From: Cheilinus undulatus
Lineage: Eukaryota > Chordata > Actinopteri > Labriformes > Labridae
Assembly: GCF_018320785.1 (NCBI RefSeq)
Contig: NC_054867.1
Span: forward strand, 36,521,855 to 36,585,854
DNA: 64,000 nucleotides
Direction: 5' to 3'
The position numbers and the translations under genes are program-made. Below are positions 12,484 to 24,846 of the stretch, one piece after another. Each line of letters starts with the position of its first letter. The first letter of the stretch is position 1. Under the pieces are notes generated by a model. It had not been told where the DNA came from, made no database searches, and worked only from the letters and a program-made list of their open reading frames with translations.

Positions 12484-13101
12484 ATCACACAATAGACAAC
12501 TGGGGCGTGACGCGCCCAGTCGACCCCACATGAGGTGTGCAACGCTTGTTTCATGTCAAACGTCTCCACAGCACTGCCATTGATTGTCACCAAATTTTGG
12601 CAAGCACTCTCATGCTGCCTGGCAGGATCAGGTGTTATCCCATTGCTGAACTTCTGATGTGTCATCCAGTGTCTACATCACTCCAAAATGGCTTTTCTTT
12701 GCCCCCTCTGCTTCAGTGTGGGCATGGGTCACAGCCCTTGCTCATTGACACTAACTGCAGTTCACTGTTGCCTAGATACGAAGGAATTGGACATTGTTGC
12801 CAAGAAAAGAAATGGAAATACCTCACTGTGGCCTCAAATGTTGAGGTTTTGCCACAACTGGCCACTAGCCTGGTTGCTTGGAAGCCAGCCTCTGGCGCTT
12901 TCCATTAAACAGAGAGCATCGTCTTGTGATTAAAACAAGTGCCTGGCCAAGGACGTGCATGGAGTTGTTTAACGACGCATGCCCTGTCCTGTGACGCACT
13001 TCACAACTTTGCCCATATCTGGGGCTCAGCTGACAACAATTGATCCTCAGTGTCACAAGTGCCCACTTTCTCCTGCTGTAGGGCCAAGTCAAAACTGTCC
13101 T

Positions 13102-13172
13102 TGCATTGGCCGGGAATCGAACCCAGGCCTCCCACGTGGAAGGCAAGAATTCTACCACTGAACAACCAATGC
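13102..13172 (-). tRNA. tRNA-Gly with anticodon UCC, array copy 5
   Basis: 71 nt. G33T (plus-strand position 13,140) changes the anticodon GCC to TCC, a glycine anticodon for GGA/GGG. C39T leaves three successive wobble pairs in the anticodon stem, and C48T makes T48-G62 in the T stem. Discriminator A71 and C34-C35, part of known glycine identity, are kept, so glycine charging is plausible. Confidence 0.75.
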
Positions 13173-13791
13173 ATCACACATTGGATAACTGCGGCCTGAC
13201 GCGCCCAGACGGCCACCACATGAGGTGTGCAACGCTTGTTTCATGTCAAACATCTCCACAGCACTGCCATTGATTGTCACCAAATTTTGGCAAGCACTCT
13301 CATGCTGCCTGGCAGGATCAGGTGTTATCCCATTGCTGAACTTCTGATGTGTCGTCCAGTGTCTACATCACTCCAAAATGGCATTTTCTTGCCCCCTCTG
13401 CTTCAGTGTGGGCATGGGTCACAGCCCTTGCTCATTGACAGTGCAGTTGACCGTTGCCTCTTGACATAAAGGAATTGGACATTGTTGCCAAGAAAAGAAA
13501 TGGAAAGACCTCACTGTGGCCTCAAATGTTGAGGTTGTGCCACAACTGGCCACTAGCCTGGTTGCTTGGAAGCCAGCCTCTGGCGCTTTCCATTAAGCAG
13601 AGAGCTTCTTCTTGTGCCACCAATCAAAGTGCCTGGCCAAGGACTTGCATGGAGTTGTTTAACGACGCATGCCCTGTCCTGTGACGCGCTTCAAAACTTT
13701 GCCCATATCTGGGGCTCAGCTGAAAACAATTGATCCTCAGTGTCACAAGTGCCCACTTTCTCCTGCTGAAGGGCCAAGTCAAAACTGTCTC

Positions 13792-13862
13792 TGCATTGGC
13801 CGGGAATCGAACCCGGGCCTCCCGCGTGGCAGGCGAGAATTCTACCACTGAACAACCAATGC
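13792..13862 (-). tRNA. tRNA-Gly(GCC), array copy 6
   Basis: 71 nt, identical to the consensus with C28-G40. Confidence 0.95.
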
Positions 13863-14480
13863 ATCACACAGTGGACAACTGGGGCGTGACGCGCCCAGAC
13901 GGCCCCCACATGAGGTGTGCAACGCTTGTTTCATGTCAAACGTCTCCACAGCACTGCCATTGATTGTCACCAAATTTTGGCAAGCACTCTCATGCTGCCT
14001 GGCAGGATCAGGTGTTATCCCATTGCTGAACTTCTGATGTGTCGTCCAGTGCCTAAATTACTCCAAAATGGCATTTTCTTGCCCCTCTGCTTCAGTGTGG
14101 GCATGGGACACAGCCCTTGCTCATTGACACTAACTGCAGTTCACTGTTGCCTAGATACGAAGGAATTGGACATTGTTGCCAAGAAAAGAAATGGAAATAC
14201 CTCACTGTGGCCTCAAATGTTGAGGTTTTGCCACAACTGGCCACTAGCCTGGTTGCTTGGAAGCCAGCCTCTGGCGCTTTCCATTAAACAGAGAGCATCG
14301 TCTTGTGATTAAAACAAGTGCCTGGCCAAGGACGTGCATGGAGTTGTTTAACGACGCATGCCCTGTCCTGTGACGCACTTCACAACTTTGCCCGTATCTG
14401 GGGCTCAGCTGACAACAATTGATCCTCAATGTCACAAGTGTCAACTTTGTCCTGCTGCAGGGCCAAGTCAAAACTGTCCT

Positions 14481-14551
14481 TGCATCGGCAGGGAATCGAA
14501 CCCAGGCCTCCCGCGTGGCAGGCAAGAATTCTACCACTGAACAACCAATGC
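14481..14551 (-). tRNA. tRNA-Gly(GCC), array copy 7, T-stem mismatch
   Basis: 71 nt. A67G gives T4 or T5 opposite G in the acceptor (wobble). C48T and G62T put T opposite T in the T stem. It shares the A67G and G62T changes with copy 11. Confidence 0.72.
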
Positions 14552-15170
14552 ATCACACAATGGATGACTGCGGCCTGACGCACCCAGACGGCCAACCCAT
14601 GAGGTGTGCAACGCTTGTTTCATGTCAAACATCTCCACAGCACTGCCATTGATTGTCACCAAATTTTGGCAAGCACTCTCATGCTGCCTGGCAGGATCAG
14701 GTGTTATCCCATTGCTGAGCTTCTGATGTGTCGTCCAGTGTCTACATCACTCCAAAATGGCATTTTCTTGCCCCCTCTGCTTCAGTGTGGGCATGGGTCA
14801 CAGCCCTTGCTCATTGACAGTGCAGTTGACCGTTGCCTCTTGACATAAAGGAATTGGACATTGTTGCCAAGAAAAGAAATGGAAAGACCTCACTGTGGCC
14901 TCAAATGTTGAGGTTGTGCCACAACTGGCCACTAGCCTGGTTGCTTGGAAGCCAGCCTCTGGCGCTTTCCATTAAGCAGAGAGCTTCTTCTTGTGCCACC
15001 AATCAAAGTGCCTGGCCAAGGACTTGCATGGAGTTGTTTAACGACGCATGCCCTGTCCTGTGACGCGCTTCAAAACTTTGCCCGTATCTGGGGCTCAGGT
15101 GACAACAATTGATCCTCAATGTCACAAGTGCCCACTTTGTCCTGCTGAAGGGCCAAGTCAAAACTGTCCT

Positions 15171-15241
15171 TGCATTGGCCGGGAATCGAACCCGGGCCTC
15201 CCGCGTGGCAGGCAAGAATTCTACCACTGAACAACCAATGC
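15171..15241 (-). tRNA. tRNA-Gly(GCC), array copy 8
   Basis: 71 nt, T28 variant, no lesion seen. Start of the second copy of the four-unit block. Confidence 0.94.
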
Positions 15242-15852
15242 ATCACACAATGGACAACTGGGGCGTGACGCGCCCAGTCGACCCCACATGAGGTGTGCAA
15301 CGCTTGTTTCATGTCAAACGTCTCCACAGCACTGCCATTGATTGTCACCAAATTTTGGCAAGCACTCTCATGCTGCCTGGCAGGATCAGGTGTTATCCCA
15401 TTGCTGAACTTCTGATGTGTCATCCAGTGTCTACATCACTCCAAAATGGCATTTTCTTGCCCCTCTGCTTCAGTGTGGGCATGGGTCACAGCCCTTGCTC
15501 ATTGACACTAACTGCAGTTCACTGTTGCCTAGATACGAAGGAATTGGACATTGTTGCCAAGAAAAGAAATGGAAATACCTCACTGTGGCCTCAAATGTTG
15601 AGGTTTTGCCACAACTGGCCACTAGCCTGGTTGCTTGGAAGCCAGCCTCTGGCGCTTTCCATTAAACAGAGAGCTTGTGATTAAAACAAGTGCCTGGCCA
15701 AGGACGTGCATGGAGTTGTTTAACGACGCATGCCCTGTCCTGTGACGCACTTCACAACTTTGCCCATATCTGGGGCTCAGCTGACAACAATTGATCCTCA
15801 GTGTCACAAGTGCCCACTTTCTCCTGCTGCAGGGCCAAGTCAAAACTGTCCT

Positions 15853-15923
15853 TGCATTGGCCGGGAATCGAACCCGGGCCTCCCACGTGGAAGGCAAGAA
15901 TTCTACCACTGAACAACCAATGC
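15853..15923 (-). tRNA. tRNA-Gly with anticodon UCC, array copy 9
   Basis: 71 nt. G33T (plus 15,891) gives anticodon TCC, as in copy 5, 2,751 bp away in the matching place of the previous block. The T arm is consensus here, so this is the better UCC candidate. C39T with T28 weakens the anticodon stem (T27-G41, T28-G40, G29-T39). Confidence 0.8.
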
Positions 15924-16540
15924 ATCACACATTGGATAACTGCGGCCTGACGCGCCCAGACGGCCACCACATGAGGTGTGCAATGCTTGTTTCATGTCAA
16001 ACATCTCCACAGCACTGCCATTGATTGTCACCAAATTTTGGCAAGCACTCTCATGCTGCCTGGCAGGATCAGGTGTTATCCCATTGCTGAACTTCTGATG
16101 TGTCGTCCAGTGTCTACATCACTCCAAAATGGCATTTTCTTGCCCCCTCTGCTTCAGTGTGGGCATGGGTCACAGCCCTTGCTCATTGACAGTGCAGTTG
16201 ACCGTTGCCTCTTGACATAAAGGAATTGGACATTGTTGCCAAGAAAAGAAATGGAAAGACCTCACTGTGGCCTCAAATGTTGAGGTTGTGCCACAACTGG
16301 CCACTAGCCTGGTTGCTTGGAAGCCAGCCTCTGGCGCTTTCCATTAAGCAGAGAGCTTCTTCTTGTGATTAAAACAAGTGCCTGGCCAAGGACTTGCATG
16401 GAGTTGTTTAACGACGCATGCCCTGTCCTGTGACACACTTCACAACTTTGCCCATATCTGGGGCTCAGCTGAAAACAATTGATCCTCAGTGTCACAAGTG
16501 CCCACTTTCTCCTGCTGAAGGGCCAAGTCAAAACTGTCTC

Positions 16541-16610
16541 TGCATTGGCCGGGAATCGAACCCGGGCCTCCCGCGTGGCAGGCAGAATTCTACCACTGAA
16601 CAACCAATGC
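16541..16610 (-). pseudogene. tRNA-Gly pseudogene, array copy 10
   Basis: 70 nt: one base is missing from the 5' side of the anticodon stem (GGCAGAATTC on the plus strand instead of GGCGAGAATTC). The rest is consensus. Confidence 0.7.
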
Positions 16611-17228
16611 ATCACACAATGGATAACTGCGGCCTGTGGCGCCCAGACGGCCCCCACATGAGGTGTGCAACGCTTGTTTCATGTCAAACGTCTCCACAGC
16701 ACTGCCATTGATTGTCACCAAATTTTGGCAAGCACTCTCATGCTGCCTGGCAGGATCAGGTGTTATCCCATTGCTGAACTTCTGATGTGTCGTCCAGTGT
16801 CTACATCACTCCAAAATGGCATTTTCTTGCCCCTCTGCTTCAGTGTGGGCATGGGTCACAGCCCTTGCTCATTGACACTAACTGCAGTTCACTGTTGCCT
16901 AGACATAAAGGAATTGGACATTGTTGCCAAGAAAAGAAATGGAAATACCTCACTGTGGCCTCAAATGTTGAGGTTTTGCCACAACTGGCCACTAGCCTGG
17001 TTGCTTGGAAGCCAGCCTCTGGCGCTTTCCATTAAACAGAGAGCATCGTCTTGTGATTAAAACAAGTGCCTGGCCAAGGACGTGCATGGAGTTGTTTAAC
17101 GACGCATGCCCTGTCCTGTGACGCACTTCACAACTTTGCCCGTATCTGGGGCTCAGCTGACAACAATTGATCCTCAATGTCACAAGTGTCAACTTTGTCC
17201 TGCTGCAGGGCCAAGTCAAAACTGTCCT

Positions 17229-17299
17229 TGCATCGGCAGGGAATCGAACCCGGGCCTCCCGCGTGGCAGGCAAGAATTCTACCACTGAACAACCAATGC
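17229..17299 (-). tRNA. tRNA-Gly(GCC), array copy 11, T-stem mismatch
   Basis: 71 nt. G62T puts T opposite C48, and A67G gives an acceptor wobble. Sister of copy 7 (2,748 bp away) without its C48T. Confidence 0.78.
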
Positions 17300-17918
17300 A
17301 TCACACAATGGATGACTGCGGCCTGACGCACCCAGACGGCCAACCCATGAGGTGTGCAACGCTTGTTTCATGTCAAACATCTCCACAGCACTGCCATTGA
17401 TTGTCACCAAATTTTGGCAAGCACTCTCATGCTGCCTGGCAGGATCAGGTGTTATCCCATTGCTGAACTTCTGATGTGTCGTCCAGTGTCTACATCACTC
17501 CAAAATGGCATTTTCTTGCCCCCTCTGCTTCAGTGTGGGCATGGGTCACAGCCCTTGCTCATTGACAGTGCAGTTGACCGTTGCCTCTTGACATAAAGGA
17601 ATTGGACATTGTTGCCAAGAAAAGAAATGGAAAGACCTCACTGTGGCCTCAAATGTTGAGGTTGTGCCACAACTGGCCACTAGCCTGGTTGCTTGGAAGC
17701 CAGCCTCTGGCGCTTTCCATTAAGCAGAGAGCTTCTTCTTGTGCCACCAATCAAAGTGCCTGGCCAAGGACTTGCATGGAGTTGTTTAACGACGCATGCC
17801 CTGTCCTGTGACGCGCTTCAAAACTTTGCCCGTATCTGGGGCTCAGGTGACAACAATTGATCCTCAATGTCACAAGTGCCCACTTTGTCCTGCTGAAGGG
17901 CCAAGTCAAAACTGTCCT

Positions 17919-17989
17919 TGCATTGGCCGGGAATCGAACCCGGGCCTCCCGCGTGGCAGGCAAGAATTCTACCACTGAACAACCAATGC
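17919..17989 (-). tRNA. tRNA-Gly(GCC), array copy 12
   Basis: 71 nt, T28 variant, no lesion seen. Same as copy 8. Confidence 0.94.
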
Positions 17990-18606
17990 ATCACACAATG
18001 GACAACTGGGGCGTGACGCGCCCAGTCGACCCCACATGAGGTGTGCAACGCTTGTTTCATGTCAAACGTCTCCACAGCACTGCCATTGATTGTCACCAAA
18101 TTTGGCAAGCACTCTCATGCTGCCTGGCAGGATCAGGTGTTATCCCATTGCTGAACTTCTGATGTGTCATCCAGTGTCTACATCACTCCAAAATGGCTTT
18201 TCTTTGCCCCCTCTGCTTCAGTGTGGGCATGGGTCACAGCCCTTGCTCATTGACACTAACTGCAGTTCACTGTTGCCTAGATATGAAGGAATTGGACATT
18301 GTTGCCAAGAAAAGAAATGGAAAGACCTCACTGTGGCCTCAAATGTTGAGGTTGTGCCACAACTGGCCACTAGCCTGGTTGCTTGGAAGCCAGCCTCTGG
18401 CGCTTTCCATTAAACAGAGAGCATCGTCCTGTGATTAAAACAAGTGCCTGGCCAAGGACGTGCATGGAGTTGTTTAACGACGCATGTCCTGTCCTGTGAC
18501 ACACTTCACAACTTTGCCCATATCTGGGGCTCAGCTGACAACAATTGATCCTCAGTGTCACAAGTGCCCACTTTGTCCTGCTGAAGGGCCAAGTCAAAAC
18601 TGTCTC

Positions 18607-18677
18607 TGCATTGGCCGGGAATCGAACCCGGGCCTCCCGCGTGGCAGGCAAGAATTCTACCACTGAACAACCAATGC
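18607..18677 (-). tRNA. tRNA-Gly(GCC), array copy 13
   Basis: 71 nt, T28 variant, no lesion seen. It sits at the place of copies 5 and 9 in the 2.75-kb order but has GCC. Confidence 0.94.
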
Positions 18678-19295
18678 ATCACAAAATGGATAACTGCGGC
18701 CTGACGCGCCCAGACGGCCACCACATGAGGTGTGCAACGCTTGTTTCATGTCAAACATCTCCACAGCACTGCCATTGATTGTCACCAAATTTTGGCAAGC
18801 ACTCTCATGCTGCCTGGCAGGATCAGGTGTTATCCCATTGCTGAACTTCTGATGTGTCATCCAGTGTCTACATCACTCCAAAATGGCTTTTCTTGCCCCC
18901 TCTGCTTCAGTGTGGGCATGGGTCACAGCCCTTGCTCATTGACAGTGCAGTTGACTGTTGCCTCTTGACATAAAGGAATTGGACATTGTTGCCAAGAAAA
19001 GAAATGGAAAGACCTCACTGTGGCCTCAAATGTTGAGGTTTTGCCACAACTGGCCACTAGCCTGGTTGCTTGGAAGCCAGCCTCTGGCGCTTTCCATTAA
19101 GCAGAGAGCTTCTTCTTGTGCCACCAAACAAAGTGCCTGGCCAAGGACTTGCATGGAGTTGTTTAACGACGCATACCCTGCCCTGTGACGCGCTTCACAA
19201 CTTTGCCCGTATCTGGGGCTCAGCTGAAAACAGTTGATCCTCATTGTCACAAGTGCCCACTTTGTCCTGCTGAAGGGCCAAGTCAAAACTGTCCT

Positions 19296-19366
19296 TGCAT
19301 TGGCCGGGAATCGAACCCGGGCCTCCCGCGTGGCAGGTGAGAATTCTACCACTGAACAACCAATGC
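19296..19366 (-). tRNA. tRNA-Gly(GCC), array copy 14, anticodon-stem mismatch
   Basis: 71 nt. G29A puts A opposite C39 in the anticodon stem; otherwise intact. Confidence 0.8.
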
Positions 19367-19984
19367 ATCACACAATGGATAACTGCGGCCTGACGCGCCC
19401 AGACGGCCCCCACATGAGGTGTGCAACGCTTGTTTCATGTCAAACGTCTCCACAGCACTGCCATTGATTGTCACCAAATTTCGGCAAGCACTCTCATGCT
19501 GCCTGGCAGGATCAGGTGTTATCCCATTGCTGAACTTCTGATGTGTCGTCCAGTGTCTACATCACTCCAAAATGGCATTTTCTTGCCCCTCTGCTTCAGT
19601 GTGGGCATGGGACACAGCCCTTGCTCATTGACACTAACTGCAGTTCACTGTTGCCTAGATAGGAAGAAATTGGACATTGTTGCCAAGAAAAGAAATGGAA
19701 AGACCTCACTGTGGCCTCAAATGTTGAGGTTTTGCCACAACTGGACATAAGCCTGGTTGCTTGGAAGCCAGCCTCTGGCGCTTTCCATGAAACAGAGAGC
19801 ATCGTCTTGTGATTAAAACAAGTGCCTGGCCAAGGACGTGCATGGAGTTGTTTAACGACGCATGCCCTGTCCTGTGACGCACTTCACAACTTTGCCCGTA
19901 TCTGGGGCTCAGCTGACAACAATTGATCCTCAGTGTCACAAGTGTCAACTTTGCCCTCCTGCAGGGCCAAGTCAAAACTGTCCT

Positions 19985-20055
19985 TGCATTGGCCGGGAAT
20001 CGAACCCGGGCCTCCCACGTGGCAGGCAAGAATTCTACCACTGAACAACCAATGC
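19985..20055 (-). tRNA. tRNA-Gly(GCC), array copy 15
   Basis: 71 nt. C39T with T28 makes three wobble pairs in the anticodon stem, as in the UCC copies, but the anticodon is GCC. Confidence 0.85.
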
Positions 20056-20673
20056 ATCACACAATGGATAACTGCGGCCTGACGCGCCCAGACGGCCACC
20101 ACATGAGGTGTGCAACGCTTGTTTCATGTCAAACATCTCCATAGCACTGCCATTGATTGTCACCAAATTTTGGCAAGCACTCTCATGCTGCCTGGCAGGA
20201 TCAGGTGTTATCCCATTGCTGAACTTCTGATGTGTCGTCCAGTGTCTACATCACTCCAAAATGGCTTTTCTTGCCCCCTCTGCTTCAGTGTGGGCATGGG
20301 TCACAGCCCTTGCTCATTGACAGTGCAGTTGACCGTTGCCTCTTGACATAAAGGAATTGGACATTGTTGCCAAGAAAAGAAATGGAAAGACCTCACTGTG
20401 GCCTCAAATGTTGAGGTTGTGCCACAACTGGCCACTAGCCTGGTTGCTTGGAAGCCAGCCTCTGGCGCTTTCCATTAAGCAGAGAGCTTCTTCTTGTGCC
20501 ACCAATCAAAGTGCCTGGCCAAGGACTTGCATGGAGTTGTTTAACGACGCATGCCCTGTCCTGTGACGCGCTTCAAAACTTTGCCCGTATCTGGGGCTCA
20601 GGTGACAACAATTGATCCTCAATGTCACAAGTGCCCACTTTGTCCTGCTGCAGGGCCAAGTCAAAACTGCCTC

Positions 20674-20742
20674 TGCATTGGCCGAATCGAACCCTGGCCT
20701 CCCGCGTGGCAGGTGAGAATTCTACCACTGAACAACCAATGC
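20674..20742 (-). pseudogene. tRNA-Gly pseudogene, array copy 16
   Basis: 69 nt: two bases are lost next to the 3' strand of the T stem, and further changes lie in the T stem and at G29A. Confidence 0.8.
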
Positions 20743-21358
20743 ATCACACAATAGACAACTGGGGCGTGACGCGCCCACTCGACCCCACATGAGGTGTGCA
20801 ATGCTTGTTTCATGTCAAACGTCTCCACAGCACTGCCATTGATTGTCACCAACTTTTGGCAAGCACTCTCATGCTGCCTGGCAGGATCAGATGTTATCCC
20901 ATTGCTGAACTTCTGATGTGTCATCCAGTGTCTACATCACTCCAAAATGGCTGTTCTTGCCCCCTCTGCTTCAGTGTGGGCATGGGTCACAGCCCTTGCT
21001 CATTGACACTAACTGCAGTTCACTGTTGCCTAGATACATAAGGAATTGGACATTGTTGCCAAGAAAAGAAATGGAAAGACCTCACTGTGGCCTCAACTGT
21101 TGAGGTTTTGCCACAACTGGCCACTAGCCTGGTTGCTTGGAAGCCAGCCTCTGGCGCTTTCCATTAAACAGAGAGCATCGTCTTGTGATTAATCAAAGTG
21201 CCTGGCCAAGGACGTGCATGGAGTTGTTTAACGACGCATGCCCTGTCCTGTGACGCTTCACAACTTTGCCCATATCTGGGGCTCAGGTGACAACAATTGA
21301 TCCTCAGTGTCACAAGTGCCCACTTTGTCCTGCTGCAGGGCCAAGTCAAAACTGTCCT

Positions 21359-21429
21359 TGCATTGGCCGGGAATCGAACCCGGGCCTCCTGCGTGGCAGG
21401 CAAGAATTCTACCACTGAACAACCAATGC
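21359..21429 (-). tRNA. tRNA-Gly(GCC), array copy 17
   Basis: 71 nt. T28 and G40A together form a Watson-Crick T28-A40 pair. About 10 bp are missing from the spacer just upstream of the gene (about 21,440). Confidence 0.92.
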
Positions 21430-22033
21430 ATCACACAATGGCCTGACGCACCCAGACGGCCACCACATGAGGTGTGCAACGCTTGTTTCATGTCAAACAT
21501 CTCCACAGCACTGCCATTGATTGTCACCAACTTTTGGCAAGCACTCTCATGCTGCCTGGCAGGATCAGGTGTTATCCCATTGCTGAACTTCTGATGTGTC
21601 ATCCAGTGTCTACATCACTCCAAAATGGCTTTTCTTGCCCCCTCTGCTTCAGTGTGGGCATGGGTCACAGCCCTTGCTCATTGACACTAACTGCAGTTGA
21701 CTGTTGCCTCTTGACATAAAGGAATTGGACATTGTTGCCAAGAAAAGAAATGGAAAGACCTCACTGTGGCCTCAAATGTTGAGGTTTGCCACAACTGGCC
21801 ACTAGCCTGGTTGCTTGGAAGCCAGCCTCTGGCGCTTTCCATTAAACAGAGAGCATCGTGATTAAAACAAGTGCCTGGCCAAGGACGTGCATGGAGTTGT
21901 TTAACGACGCATGCCCTGTCCTGTGACGCACTTCACAACTTTGCCCATATCTGGGGCTCAGCTGACAACAATTGATCCTCAGTGTCACAACTGCCCACTT
22001 TGTCCTGCTGCAGGGCCAAGTCAAAACCGTCCT

Positions 22034-22103
22034 TGCATTGGCCGGGAATCGAACCCGGGCCTCCAGCTGGCAGGCAAGAATTCTACCACTGAACAACCAA
22101 TGC
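22034..22103 (-). pseudogene. tRNA-Gly pseudogene, array copy 18
   Basis: 70 nt: CCAGCTGGC replaces CCCGCGTGGC on the plus strand, breaking the 3' side of the anticodon stem. Confidence 0.78.
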
Positions 22104-22719
22104 ATCACACAATGGATAACTGCGGCCTGACGCGCCCAGATGGCCACCACATGAGGTGTGCAACGCTTGTTTCATGTCAAACATCTCCACAGCACTGCCA
22201 TTGATTGTCACCAAATTTTGGCAAGCACTCTCATGCTGCCTGGCAGGATCAGGTGTTATCCCATTGCTGAACTTCTGATGTGTCATCCAGTGTCTACATC
22301 ACTCCAAAATGGCTTTTCTTGCCCCCTCTGCTTCAGTGTGGGCATGGGTCACAGCCCTTGCTCATGGACAGTGCAGTTGACTGTTGCCTCTTGACATAAA
22401 GGAATTGGACATTGTTGCCAAGAAAAGAAATGGAAAGACCTCACTGTGGCCTCAAATGTTGAGGTTGTGCCACAACTGGCCACTAGCCTGGTTGCTTGGA
22501 AGCCAGCCTCTGGCGCTTTCCATTAAACAGAGAGCATCGTCTTGTGATTAAAACAAGTGCCTGGCCAAGGACGTGCATGGAGTTGTTTAACGATGCATGC
22601 CCTGTCCTGTGACGCACTTCACAACTTTGCCCGTATCTGGGGCTCAGCTGACAACAATTGATCCTCAATGTCACAAGTGCCCACTTTGTCCTGCTGCAGG
22701 GCCAAGTCAAAACTGTCCT

Positions 22720-22790
22720 TGCATTGGCCGGGAATCGAACCCGGGCCTCCCGCGTGGCAGGCAAGAATTCTACCACTGAACAACCAATGC
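22720..22790 (-). tRNA. tRNA-Gly(GCC), array copy 19
   Basis: 71 nt, T28 variant, no lesion seen. Confidence 0.94.
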
Positions 22791-23408
22791 ATCACACAAT
22801 GGATAACTGCGGCCTGACGCGCCCAGATGGCCACCACATGAGGTGTGCAACGCTTGTTTCATGTCAAACATCTCCACAGCACTGCCATTGATTGTCACCA
22901 AATTTTGGCAAGCACTCTCATGCTGCCTGGCAGGATCAGGTGTTATCCCATTGCTGAACTTCTGATGTGTCATCCAGTGTCTACATCACTCCAAAATGGC
23001 TTTTCTTGCCCCCTCTGCTTCAGTGTGGGCATGGGTCACAGCCCTTGCTCATGGACAGTGCAGTTGACTGTTGCCTCTTGACATAAAGGAATTGGACATT
23101 GTTGCCAAGAAAAGAAATGGAAAGACCTCACTGTGGCCTCAAATGTTGAGGTTTTGCCACAACTGGACATAAGCCTGGTTGCTTGGAAGCCAGCCTCTGG
23201 CGCTTTCCATTAAGCAGAGAGCTTCTTCTTGTGCCACCAATCAAAGTGCCTGGCCAAGGACTTGCATGGAGTTGTTTAACGACGCATGCCCTGTCCTGTG
23301 ACGCACTTCACAACTTTGCCCGTATCTGGGGCTCAGGTGACAACAATTGATCCTCACTGTCACAAGTGCCCACTTTGTCCTGCTGCAGGGCCAAGTCAAA
23401 ACTGTCCT

Positions 23409-23477
23409 TGCATTGGCGGGAATCGAACCCGGGCCTCAGCGTGGCAGGCGAGAATTCTACCACTGAACAACCAATGC
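23409..23477 (-). pseudogene. tRNA-Gly pseudogene, array copy 20
   Basis: 69 nt: one base is lost at the T-stem/acceptor border, and CTCAGCG replaces CTCCCGCG. The upstream spacer is also shortened. Confidence 0.78.
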
Positions 23478-24087
23478 ATCACACAATGGATAACTGACGG
23501 CCCAGACGGCCACCACATGAGGTGTGCAACGCTTGTTTCTTGTCAAACATCTCCACAGCACTGCCATTGATTGTCACCAAATTTTGGCAAGCACTCTCAT
23601 GCTGCCTGGCAGGATCAGATGTTATCCCATTGCTGAACTTCTGATGTGTCGTCCAGTGCCTACATCACTCCAAAATGACATTTTCTTGCCCCCTCTGCTT
23701 CAGTGTGGGCATGGGTCACAGCCCTTGCTCATTGACAGTGCAGTTGACTGTTGCCTCTTGACATAAAGGAATTGGACATTGTTGCCAAGAAAAGAAATGG
23801 AAAGACCTCACTGTGGCCTCAAATGTTGAGGTTTTGCCACAACTGGCCACTAGCCTGGTTGCTTGGAAGCCAGCCTCTGGCGCTTTCCATTAAACAGAGA
23901 GCATTGTCCTGTGATTAAAACAAGTGCCTGGCCAAGGACTAGCATGGAGTTGTTTAACGACTTATGCGCTGTCCTGTGACGCACTTCACAACTTTGCCCG
24001 TATCTGGGGCTCAGCTGACAACAATTGATCCTCAGTGTCACAAGTGCCCACTTTGTCCCTCCTGCAGGGCCAAGTCAAAACTGTCCT

Positions 24088-24157
24088 TGCATTGGCGGGA
24101 ATCGAACCCGGGCCTCCCGCGTGGCAGGCGAGAATTCTACCACTGAACAACCAATGC
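24088..24157 (-). pseudogene. tRNA-Gly pseudogene, array copy 21
   Basis: 70 nt: one C is missing at the T-stem/acceptor border (TTGGCGGG on the plus strand); otherwise consensus. The next-lower spacer carries the ACGACTTATGCGCTG marker shared with copies 42, 50 and 56. Confidence 0.7.
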
Positions 24158-24775
24158 ATCACACAATGGATGACCGCGCCTGACGCGCCCAGACGGCCAC
24201 CACATGAGGTGTGCAACGCTTGTATCTTGTCAAACATCTCCACAGCACTGCCATTGATTGTCACCAAATTTTGGCAAGCACTCTCATGCTGCCTGGCAGG
24301 ATCAGGTGTTATCCCATTGCTGAACTTCTGATGTGTCATCCAGTGTCTACATCACTCCAAAATGGCATTTTCTTGCCCCCTCTGCTTCAGTGTGGGCATG
24401 GGTCACAGCCCTTGCTCATTGACAGTGCAGTTGACCGTTGCCTCTTGACATAAAGGAATTGGACATTGTTGCCAAGAAAAGAAATGGAAAGACCTCACTG
24501 TGGCCTCAAATGTTGAGGTTGTGCCACAACTGGCCACTAGCCTGGTTGCTTGGAAGCCAGCCTCTGGCGCTTTCCATTAAGCAGAGAGCTTCTTCTTGTG
24601 CCACCAATCAAAGTGCCTGGCCAAGGACTTGCATGGAGTTGTTTAATGACGCATGCCCTGTCCTGTGACGCGCTTCAAAACTTTGCCCATATCTGGGGCT
24701 CAGGTGACAACAATTGATCCTCAATGTCACAAGTGCCCACTTTGTCCTGCTGAAGGGCCAAGTCAAAACTGTCTC

Positions 24776-24846
24776 TGCATTGGCCGGGAATCAAACCCGG
24801 GCCTCCCGCGTGGCAGGTGAGAATTCTACCACTGAACAACCAATGC
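24776..24846 (-). tRNA. tRNA-Gly(GCC), array copy 22, B box damaged
   Basis: 71 nt. C54T changes the nearly invariant C of the T loop and B box, and G29A adds an anticodon-stem mismatch. Transcription is doubtful. Confidence 0.65.

Noticed and set aside
13102-13172. Reading the anticodon change of copies 5 and 9 as a missense suppressor
   Set aside because: The new anticodon UCC still belongs to glycine, so no amino-acid misreading is predicted.
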